DNA of 64,000 bases from Dyadobacter flavalbus. Its GTDB lineage: Bacteria > Bacteroidota > Bacteroidia > Cytophagales > Spirosomataceae. Position 1 is the first letter of the stretch; the number at the start of each line of letters is the position of its first letter. The notes under the pieces are model-generated. The model was not told the DNA's origin, ran no database searches, and worked only from the letters and a program-made list of their open reading frames with translations. Location of the stretch: positions 372,001 to 436,000 of the forward strand of contig NZ_VBSN01000038.1 of the NCBI RefSeq assembly GCF_006149045.1, in the 5' to 3' direction. Shown in pieces: positions 17,833-25,066 of this stretch. A program made the translations under genes and the position numbers.

Positions 17833-19125
17833 TCAGATAAATTGGTCGTAAAGATCCCATACGGAACCGGAGGACGCGGCTTCTTTCATCTGCGCCATGA
17901 TCATATCCTCACCGTTGCAGCGCAAATTGATCATGCCGTATTTGATTTCTTCCGTTTTAAGGTTTGTCGAACGGGCGAGTTCAGTAGAAAAAACCAGAGG
18001 CCGCCGGGACCGGGAATATTTTCCGGCGCAGCCGATGGCATCCGCTCTCGGATGTGAGTAAGCTTCATTGTCGCCGGACGAAATAACGGTTGCATATGGA
18101 TTTATTTTCCCCATGAAATCCGTCGTAAATTCGGAAGCGCCATGATGACAGGATTTCACGACATCCGATTCAAACGGGTTTACATCTCCGTAATAAGCCA
18201 TTAAATGTTCTTCGGATGCCGTATTCAGATCGCCTCCGAACAACATGTTCCGGTTGCCGAACGTCAGTTTCAGAACAATGCTGTGACCGTTCACCGTATG
18301 CGAATCATCGCTGAAATATTTGTAAAGCACATCTTTCGTTGAATGGTCTGTAACGGGGCCAAGGATTTCAAGAGAAAGTGATTTGCCTGCAATCCGGCGG
18401 CTGATGGAAGGAGTAAGATAATCTGCTCTTTGGAAATCTTTTATCCTGTTTTGCTGAAATGCGTTTGAAACTGCAAAAGTAAATTTCTCCAGTAAATCCT
18501 GCATACCGCCCTTGTCTTTTAACGCAACAAGTTCCTCTATGCTTGAGAATGAAGTTTTCAGGTAAGGAGTATTGTCAAACGTTTCTGTGCTGCCCAGATT
18601 GCAATCATATTCCTCCGGAAAATTCTCTTTAGTTTTGCTGAATTTGGCAATTCCGTTGTGAAAAATGGTCCCGAAAGTATAATGCCCGTCATTGATGATA
18701 TCGATCAAACCCTGATAATGATCCTTGTCAAAATGGCTGATGAAAACGTAATCAAAATGTACTTTCTCGCCTTTGTTGAAATAATAGCTGTATTGCCATC
18801 TCTGAAGATAATTGGCAAGATTATCTCCGGGCCCGCCGTCAATCAGCATTTTAAATTCGTTTCCGACTTCAATCAATGCGCCGTCACCTTGCCCGACATC
18901 CACAAAGAAAACTTTCAGGCCGGGCTCGTCGCCGATATCTTCCTTTTTTATCCAGCCCTGAATACTGAATGCAATCACCTCCACCCAGCCGTCCGCTTCT
19001 TCACCCGTAAGCCTGACAAAAGATCCCATCAGGATCGTATTGTTTTTGTCAATGCCCGATCCGTGTTCGTCGATGCTTTTGTAGGTAAAGGCGTACAGAC
19101 TTGTAACAATTTTGTAAACTGCCAT
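17833..19125 (-). CDS. ComEC-like metallo-beta-lactamase-fold protein with N-terminal SH3-like domain
   Basis: 430 aa. Residues 1-65 look like an SH3-like beta domain. The catalytic domain starts FFVDVGQGDG (73-82), the signature of the ComEC/Rec2 beta-lactamase-like group, followed by SHFDKDHYQGL (130-140) with the metal ligands. Later come LFGGDLN and SCHHGASEFTT, and a SSGDNEAYSHPRAD segment. There are no membrane segments, so unlike ComEC it is not a channel. Relatives are predicted nucleases or phosphodiesterases. It follows the DUF2278/lamin-tail gene by 37 bp on the same strand and is probably co-expressed with it. The 3' end is convergent with the Nif3-like gene. Confidence 0.8.
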   Translation of the reverse strand: MAVYKIVTSLYAFTYKSIDEHGSGIDKNNTILMGSFVRLTGEEADGWVEVIAFSIQGWIKKEDIGDEPGLKVFFVDVGQGDGALIEVGNEFKMLIDGGPGDNLANYLQRWQYSYYFNKGEKVHFDYVFISHFDKDHYQGLIDIINDGHYTFGTIFHNGIAKFSKTKENFPEEYDCNLGSTETFDNTPYLKTSFSSIEELVALKDKGGMQDLLEKFTFAVSNAFQQNRIKDFQRADYLTPSISRRIAGKSLSLEILGPVTDHSTKDVLYKYFSDDSHTVNGHSIVLKLTFGNRNMLFGGDLNTASEEHLMAYYGDVNPFESDVVKSCHHGASEFTTDFMGKINPYATVISSGDNEAYSHPRADAIGCAGKYSRSRRPLVFSTELARSTNLKTEEIKYGMINLRCNGEDMIMAQMKEAASSGSVWDLYDQFI

Positions 19126-19162
19126 AGCAGTAAATTAAAGGTTCATTGCCGTCCAAAAAACT

Positions 19163-20170
19163 CTATTTGCTAAAAACGATGAGCTTTCCTTTTATCCCGG
19201 ACTGTTTTTTGGTATAACTAACGCCGTCCATGGTTTTTCCGTCGGGATCGAGTAATGACAAGGTTCCGCCGTTGTTTCCAAGCTGGATCGTACTGTTATC
19301 CAGCATTACAATCAGCATTTCACCGGCTCCGATTGTCTTGCCATCCAAGGGATGCCGGCGGTTGAGCATATCGGTGAGTACAAATCCGTCCAGCGAAATG
19401 GATGTGCCGGATGCATTTAGCAAGTATACTTTTTCCTGCTGACCGGATTCCGGGCTGGCCAATGCGGCAATGATATAAACATCCCCACGTTCCGATGACT
19501 GCGACGGAGCTTCACTGACAGCATTTCCGGAATCATCCGTATGAAAAGATTGCGACTGAAACGCCAGAAACAAAGCAACCCACTGATCCGTAAGCGTAAA
19601 ATGCAGCAGAATCCCGCCATCCTGCCAGATGCCGTTATCACGCTCAAACCTTCCTTCATTTCCCTGGTTCATGTGAATGTCGTGGATTCCGGAACCCGGC
19701 AGAAAACCGAAGTACTGATCTTTTTTATCAGGCTCCGACCCCCATTTTTCTCCGAATGCATACAGAACAACAGTCGGATCGCCCACGGCTTTTTTGATGT
19801 AAAAATCCAGTTTTTCGTTCAGGTCGTTATCCGGGCCGGGCAAATCCAGCGGCAAAGCCTTCATTTTACTGGTATCAAACAGGTTTCTTCGGACAAAATC
19901 AAGTGCCAGCCCATCCGGACGTGAAGCAATGGAAGTAAACCCCGACGGAAGATCGGCCTCCGCTATTTTGTCGGTCAGTTCATGCTGAAAATCGTCATCA
20001 AAATAATAAAGCAGCTCGGAAGGCGGTAGCTGGGATTTGGCATTTACGGCCACACGGTGCTGCATACCTGATTCATCCTGAACAAGAATCTGATAATGAG
20101 GCGAGCTGCTGGTTGCCAGTTTTTTACCAATTACCAGTGCTTTCAGTATGCTGTAATTTTTTAATGGCAT
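19163..20170 (-). CDS. DUF2278 (YukJ-like) protein with C-terminal lamin-tail domain
   Basis: 335 aa. Residues about 1-210 match DUF2278/YukJ: an N-terminal PLKNYSILKALVIGK strand, a LALDFVRRNLFD motif (about 88-99), and GSGIHDIHMNQGN (about 158-170). Residues about 225-335 are a lamin-tail (LTD) beta sandwich, with VYLLNASGTSISLDGF near the start and ending in a YTKKQSGIKGK-like segment. LTD domains in bacteria often accompany secreted or membrane nucleases; the function of DUF2278 is unknown. No signal peptide is seen. First gene of a two-gene operon with the ComEC-like protein. Confidence 0.8.
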   Translation of the reverse strand: MPLKNYSILKALVIGKKLATSSSPHYQILVQDESGMQHRVAVNAKSQLPPSELLYYFDDDFQHELTDKIAEADLPSGFTSIASRPDGLALDFVRRNLFDTSKMKALPLDLPGPDNDLNEKLDFYIKKAVGDPTVVLYAFGEKWGSEPDKKDQYFGFLPGSGIHDIHMNQGNEGRFERDNGIWQDGGILLHFTLTDQWVALFLAFQSQSFHTDDSGNAVSEAPSQSSERGDVYIIAALASPESGQQEKVYLLNASGTSISLDGFVLTDMLNRRHPLDGKTIGAGEMLIVMLDNSTIQLGNNGGTLSLLDPDGKTMDGVSYTKKQSGIKGKLIVFSK

Positions 20171-20299
20171 AAGCTGATCAAAGTTTATTTAATACAGGAT
20201 TAACGTACTGCGTATATATTAGCGCGTTAGATACAGTTTATGAGAACTGTCTGCTAAAATGTTTGCTTTCCAGACTGCTGACGGCTTTTCAAACGATCA

Positions 20300-21085
20300 T
20301 TACATGCCTGGAAGTTTAAGTCCGGATGACCTTAGTCCTTCCATGATTTCTTCCTGTATTTCGAGTTTGGTATCCACAAAGCCATGTGAATGGAGCCAGA
20401 CATTGATCATGACTTTATAGCCGTCCGCTTCAATGGATGAAATGCCGATTCTTCTTTCCGGCGATTTCAGGGCATGCTGCGACTTGTTCAGTACTTCTTC
20501 AATTTTCGATTTGACCTCCGCATATTCAATACTGTTGCTGAATTTAAGCTCAACATCCAGCCGCCTGCTGCCCGAACCGCTGATGTTTACAATCACTTCA
20601 TTGGAAAGCTTGCTGTTCGGGATCACCACTTTGCGGTTATCGTATGTAGTTACAATCGTGTAGAATATCTTGATGGCTGAAACGGTTCCCTCCTGCCCTT
20701 GCGCCAGAATATTGTCGCCAACCTCGAAAGGTTTCAGGATCAGGATCAGGATGCCGCTGGTAAAATTCTGCAAAGTACCGGAAAGTGCAAGTCCGGCCGC
20801 CACGCCGAATGCTCCGATCAAGGCTGCAAATACCGTCATCTGAATGCCTACAATCTGCATTACAGTGACAATCAGCAGAATTCTCAATGCGGTGATGGTC
20901 AGGCTCAGAAAAAACGGCGTAAGCGAAGGATCAATGTTCTTCCTGTTCAAGTGGCCCGACATCCACCTTGAAAGAACTTTAATAAGCCAGAAACCGGCAA
21001 TAAGAATGGCAATTCCAAGTATAACAGAAGGGCCGGTATTCAGAATCCAGGTGTAAACCTTATTATAAAACTGATTAATCTTCAT
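20300..21085 (-). CDS. mscS: MscS-family mechanosensitive channel
   Basis: 261 aa, close to the E. coli MscS length. Three membrane helices are visible (about residues 16-36, 57-80 and 86-110). The pore helix TM3 contains the Gly/Ala pattern GAFGVAAGLALSGTLQNF (about 90-107), followed by the MscS signature KPFEVGDNI (about 116-124) and the beta domain VVIPNSKLSNEVIVN. Acts in the inner membrane as a tension-gated valve releasing solutes on osmotic downshock. Single gene. Confidence 0.9.
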   Translation of the reverse strand: MKINQFYNKVYTWILNTGPSVILGIAILIAGFWLIKVLSRWMSGHLNRKNIDPSLTPFFLSLTITALRILLIVTVMQIVGIQMTVFAALIGAFGVAAGLALSGTLQNFTSGILILILKPFEVGDNILAQGQEGTVSAIKIFYTIVTTYDNRKVVIPNSKLSNEVIVNISGSGSRRLDVELKFSNSIEYAEVKSKIEEVLNKSQHALKSPERRIGISSIEADGYKVMINVWLHSHGFVDTKLEIQEEIMEGLRSSGLKLPGM

Positions 21086-21312
21086 TTAAAAACGTTAAGA
21101 ATTTCAACGCAAACTGAAAATTCCATACCAGTCCGGCTCCTTGTCTGCAAATATCCACGTCTGCAAGTTTTCCCATGGTCTGGAATTATTTACAACGAAA
21201 ACAAAGTCGAGGAGCCGAACAAAGCTGTAACGCACTGATTCTAAATAATCAATTTCGGAAACATTAATAAATGCAATACAGGGGTTTACTGCTTTCGGGC
21301 AGCAAGAAAAAT

Positions 21313-21756
21313 TTACTTTTTCTGATTTACTTCAATCAGGTACCCGTCCGGATCAGCAAAATAAATCTGTACGACACCATCAAATCGTACTTGTTTGTGG
21401 AACGGGGTTTTGCGTGCGCTCAGAAATTTTTCGGCTGCTTCAATCGAACTGACGAAAATGGCAAAGTGCCCGCCGTTTTTGTCATTGATAACCGGCGTCG
21501 TGCGGCCGGCAAGCAAATGAAGCTGCTGCCCGTTCCCTGTATCAAACCAGCTGCGGATCGCTTTCAGACTGTCCGGCACGCTGATCGGTTTTAGCCCGAC
21601 CACATTCGTATAGAAATCCTTGCTGGCTTCCATATCTTTTACCTGCAGTGCAAGGTGGTTAAAACCCAGATAACCAAAACCATTGTTGCCGGCAGACTGC
21701 GCTGCAAGCTTATCAAAGCTGAGAAATGCCAGAAATAAAAACAAGTAGGTTTTCAT
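21313..21756 (-). CDS. VOC/glyoxalase-family protein with signal peptide
   Basis: 147 aa from the ATG at 21756; an upstream in-frame ATG adds 20 residues that would bury the signal peptide. Residues 1-20 (MKTYLFLFLAFLSFDKLAAQ) are a signal peptide. The body is one vicinal-oxygen-chelate repeat pair: GFNHLALQVKDMEASKDFY with a first metal His, FAIFVSSIEAAEKF, and the final YFADPDGYLIEVNQ with the metal Glu. Export is unusual for this fold, so it may act on periplasmic compounds. Substrate unknown. Confidence 0.85.
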   Translation of the reverse strand: MKTYLFLFLAFLSFDKLAAQSAGNNGFGYLGFNHLALQVKDMEASKDFYTNVVGLKPISVPDSLKAIRSWFDTGNGQQLHLLAGRTTPVINDKNGGHFAIFVSSIEAAEKFLSARKTPFHKQVRFDGVVQIYFADPDGYLIEVNQKK

Positions 21757-22392
21757 GTTTTCAGATAAAGTTAAAATCGTTTTTGTACCGTTTGCAAAGT
21801 GTTGCAATGTACACAATTGCCGGAATTTGCAGAGATGAATCCGAGATCTTTTACATACTTAAAAACGCCCGGAAAGATACTTTCCATGGATTGAAAAGTA
21901 TAGCTGACCCCTTAGAAGATGACGGAAAGAACAATGTTTTGCACGAATGTAAATTGCTTATTACGCTGATTAGCTGAACATTCCGCCCAATAAATAGGCT
22001 TCAATTTTTGCTTGAAATAGTGATGCGGCCAAAATTTAGTGCAAATGTGTTAACGCCGGATATGTCCGTCTGACAATATTATTTGTCCGTTTGGCAATAC
22101 ACCGGTAAAGTTTTGCTGAAATTCGTCCCTAATTTTAAGGCATCACTGTGTAGACTGATTAAATAGCATTTGTAGAAATTATAAACATTTACATTGCATC
22201 TTTAACTACTAATACAAACAAGACATTTTAAAAAATTCAGCCGGAAAGACAGAGCCGCCACATTACCCAAATGGGCCCGAGCAGCCTTTCAAATCCATTG
22301 TCCTGCTTCGACAAGAGCTATTAAAACATCGTATATAACCAAACGTCAACAAAGTAGCAGCAGCATCAGTATTATCGAACTTACCTGAAATT
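21757..22392. other. intergenic region with phased dyad repeats
   Basis: No convincing gene. A short plus-strand frame (56 codons from 21807) has no recognisable features. Two 16 bp near-identical repeats at 22063 and 22084 are listed separately. The rest is unremarkable AT-rich sequence leading to the gene at 22393. Confidence 0.5.
22063..22099. promoter_or_regulatory. two operator-like repeats spaced 21 bp
   Basis: TGTCCGTCTGACAATA (22063-22078) and TGTCCGTTTGGCAATA (22084-22099) differ at two positions and repeat at exactly two helical turns. Each has an inner imperfect dyad (TGTC...GACA). This is the look of a paired transcription-factor site, for example for an AraC-type protein. The regulated gene is unclear: 22393 lies 294 bp downstream and the VOC gene start 307 bp upstream. 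Confidence 0.4.
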
Positions 22393-22725
22393 ATGAAGAA
22401 ATCTAACATTTTCGTTTACATTGAATTGTCAAAATTCACGCAGAACCTGACCACCAATCTGTCTTTGTGCAAGGAACATCTGAAGGCGCAAGCCAGTTAT
22501 TTCCAGGTTATTCCATCCCGGTATTTTTCTGCACAACTGAATTCCGAATGGGAAAGCATTTGTCAGGCCGTTTCAAGAAAAGGCCCGAGATTGAATGAAA
22601 AAGGACAGATTGTGGGAAATGCCGCAGTCAACACCATTGATCAGATGACGTCTATGGAATGCCTGGCAGTTGCCAACCGTATTTTCATGCTTCATGATAA
22701 AGTAAAGAAAGAGTTTGCCCAATAG
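22393..22725 (+). CDS. hypothetical protein
   Basis: 110 aa, unrecognised. Mixed alpha/beta composition with no signal peptide or membrane segment. Contains an IPSRYFSAQLNSEWESIC stretch and a helical C-terminus rich in Met and Lys. A perfect 13 bp hairpin follows 9 bp after the stop. The frame is intact with an AT-rich leader upstream, so a real gene is likely. Confidence 0.6.
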   Translation: MKKSNIFVYIELSKFTQNLTTNLSLCKEHLKAQASYFQVIPSRYFSAQLNSEWESICQAVSRKGPRLNEKGQIVGNAAVNTIDQMTSMECLAVANRIFMLHDKVKKEFAQ

Positions 22726-22734
22726 TAAAATGGC

Positions 22735-22767
22735 CGGCTGTAATCCTGCATAAAAGGATTACAGCCG
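22735..22767. terminator. long perfect hairpin without U-run
   Basis: CGGCTGTAATCCT / AGGATTACAGCCG, 13 bp perfect stem and a 7 nt loop, directly after the 22393 gene. It lacks the usual T-run, so termination or mRNA-end protection is inferred from position only. Confidence 0.5.
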
Positions 22768-22888
22768 AAATTGCTGCCATACCAAGTTCCGGAAGGTTAG
22801 TAAAATGAAGCGTTTAGAAGTCTGATCAAAACCAGTTGAAAATGTAAAAACTGATTCGTTACCTGAACAATTTAACCATAGCCTAGTT

Positions 22889-23119
22889 ATGAATTACGAA
22901 ATTTCAAACTACTTTTTCCCAGACTTTCGCTATCCGTTCTGTTATCTGGCCAGGTTCCTGCAAGCCGACAATTTATTTACCATTTTGCTGAAAGACGGCA
23001 ATGTTACGCATTTCAAACCGGCGAATGTACCGGATTTCAGAAACTGGCTGACCCACCATAAAGTGGAAGATATCAAAGAATCCATCCGGAAAGACCATGA
23101 ATTAATAAAGGAAAACTAG
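22889..23119 (+). CDS. hypothetical small protein
   Basis: 76 aa, unrecognised. Aromatic-rich N-terminus (NYFFPDFRYPFCYLARFL), a short strand pair (FTILLKDGNVTHFKP) and a charged helical C-terminus. No signal peptide. It lies among other small orphan genes on the same strand; function unknown. Confidence 0.55.
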   Translation: MNYEISNYFFPDFRYPFCYLARFLQADNLFTILLKDGNVTHFKPANVPDFRNWLTHHKVEDIKESIRKDHELIKEN

Positions 23120-23366
23120 TTTTTCCGGTCAGCAATCCGCTTGATTTGCCAACTTCATCATTCCATCCGTGCCTTTTATTCGGTTGAAACCAGCATGGGC
23201 CATTTCCCTATGCTATTGCTTTTGAAATCATGTTTTCTGTTTAAAAAACAGATTGAGTGCTTGTTCTCTTTCATTCCTAATCCCGTCTATTTACAGAAAT
23301 AAGTGACGGCATATTTCTGGTATAGCAGAAAAAGAGTATCATTGAGGAAATTAAACAGATTTTTAG

Positions 23367-23972
23367 ATGGAAGGCAGTGCTCCTGAAAAACAGAACATTT
23401 TCAAGTATATCGTATTTTTTTTACTGACGGCAGCAGCGGCGGGAATTGCCTATTATTACTTTTCACCAAAAGAAGCAGACATTGCCGACAATAATAATGT
23501 ACTGTTGTTTATTCAGAACAAAATTATTGACATTGATGAAAAACTCAAATCCGGACAAACAGACTCCGATCTGGCAACCAGCATTGCCTGGCACCAATCC
23601 AATGCGGCATTATACAACGAAGCACTGAACCATAAAGACAAGCAAGTTAAAGAACAAAGCAATATACTGAAAGACAAGATTATACAAATACAAACCAAGC
23701 AATTTCCTGAACTCCGAAAATCATATATACAATCTAAAGAAGCAGTTCTTAAGCAGGAAAATATTCAGATTGCAAGCACGGGAAACCGGAATGAAATTCT
23801 TGTTTTTACCAGTGAAAAGTTTGAACCCAAACAAAGTCAGAAGTCATTTCTTAAAAACATCAATGAAATTGTACACGATCTGAAATTCACCAAAGTCATA
23901 TTCAGATGGTCACCGGACAACAAGGATTCAAAGGAATATAAAATCAGTTTAAAAAATGATTCGGAGATTTAA
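23367..23972 (+). CDS. hypothetical membrane-anchored coiled-coil protein
   Basis: 201 aa, unrecognised. One N-terminal membrane helix (about residues 13-31) is followed by a Lys/Glu/Gln-rich helical region (about 45-130), then a short beta-like C-terminal part (KVIFRWSPDNKD). The positive-inside pattern suggests the bulk is periplasmic. No partner is evident nearby. Confidence 0.65.
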   Translation: MEGSAPEKQNIFKYIVFFLLTAAAAGIAYYYFSPKEADIADNNNVLLFIQNKIIDIDEKLKSGQTDSDLATSIAWHQSNAALYNEALNHKDKQVKEQSNILKDKIIQIQTKQFPELRKSYIQSKEAVLKQENIQIASTGNRNEILVFTSEKFEPKQSQKSFLKNINEIVHDLKFTKVIFRWSPDNKDSKEYKISLKNDSEI

Positions 23973-24123
23973 TCAGCATGAAGCCTGTTGATAAAAAACC
24001 ACTAAGCCTGCCGTTTGATCATTATCCTTTGCCATAGGATAACCGCATTAAAAGTATTGATATAGCCAAATTACCTTGTAACGGATTTTAACACTCTGTT
24101 ATCAGGTAATTAAAGACATATCC

Positions 24124-24729
24124 ATGATGATAAAACTGCTGAATTTTTTCTTGCTGTCCATTTTACTGCAACCTTTTCAATGCTTTGCTCAAAATCAGCA
24201 ATTTGGAATCCGTGCCGGTGTCAACGCGTCAAAGATTTTTATAACAAATCTGGATTCAGACATACCATCTTTCAAGCCACTTCCTGCCTATCATATTTCC
24301 GGTTTGGTAAAAACAGAATTAAACAACAAATCAGGATTACAGACAGAACTAAGTTATACAGTAAAAGGATTTGCCGAAAACAACTCGATCTGGTTCCGAA
24401 AACGTTTTCATTATTTAACATTGCCTGTTTTGCTGAACTACAAACTGAGCCAAAATATTTTAGTGACGGCAGGTCTGGAACCCTCTTACTTTTTGAATTA
24501 CCAACAATGCATTGCGCTTGTGGAAAGAAGATGGGATGTTTGTGCAGATTCGGGATTTGAATTCAGACTTTCCTCCCTATTTAGCCTTGGATTGAGATAC
24601 AATCATGGCCTGATTCCAGTTAATACAATTGACAGCAGAGATTCACAAGGACAACATTTAAACACGATTCGATTCAGCAACCGCACTTTACAAGTTTCGC
24701 TGAGTTATGAAATCGCTAAAAAGAATTGA
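24124..24729 (+). CDS. PorT-like small outer-membrane beta-barrel protein
   Basis: 201 aa. Signal peptide at residues 1-22 (ending CFAQ). The mature part begins FGIRAGVNASKIF, the characteristic first strand of Bacteroidota PorT/OMP_b-brl_2 proteins, and shows alternating amphipathic strands ending in LQVSLSYEIAKKN. Members sit in the outer membrane; PorT itself belongs to the T9SS, but most paralogues have no known role. The frame ends about 110 bp before a heptamer repeat. Confidence 0.8.
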   Translation: MMIKLLNFFLLSILLQPFQCFAQNQQFGIRAGVNASKIFITNLDSDIPSFKPLPAYHISGLVKTELNNKSGLQTELSYTVKGFAENNSIWFRKRFHYLTLPVLLNYKLSQNILVTAGLEPSYFLNYQQCIALVERRWDVCADSGFEFRLSSLFSLGLRYNHGLIPVNTIDSRDSQGQHLNTIRFSNRTLQVSLSYEIAKKN

Positions 24730-24837
24730 TTTTTGACTTCTTCATGCTCCACGTTCTTGCGGCCATACTCTGCCTGAACAGAAATTCTGTTACCTGCTGG
24801 CATAGCAAACAGCCTGAATCCCTCCATACATTCCACC

Positions 24838-24886
24838 CTTTCTCCTTTCTCCTTTCTCCTTTCTCCTTTCTCCTTTCTCCTTTCTG
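24838..24886. repeat. heptanucleotide tandem repeat (CTTTCTC)x7
   Basis: Six perfect copies of CTTTCTC and a seventh with one change form a pure polypyrimidine tract on the plus strand. It sits in the 337 bp gap between the PorT-like gene and the Kelch/T9SS gene, about 180 bp before the latter's start. Such tracts vary in copy number by slippage and can tune promoter spacing. No other gene is seen in this gap. Confidence 0.9.
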
Positions 24887-25066
24887 CCTTCCTTCTTACC
24901 ACCTTTCCTCCTCTTTCCCCGCCAACTTGTAAAATGAGGTTGTAAAATATTCGCGTTTATCAGAATTAACTTAAAAATGGCTTTATATTAGCATAGACAC
25001 TGGCATGTTATTTACCGAGTTAGCTGCCGGCTTACAAATTCTAATTTATTCACAAAAACGTTCGTT

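Noticed and set aside
18658-19173. 171-codon plus-strand open frame opposite the ComEC-like gene
   Set aside because: Antisense to a gene with intact metal-binding motifs; no recognisable features.
21807-21977. 56-codon plus-strand frame between the VOC gene and 22393
   Set aside because: No family, no signal or membrane segment; insufficient to call a gene.
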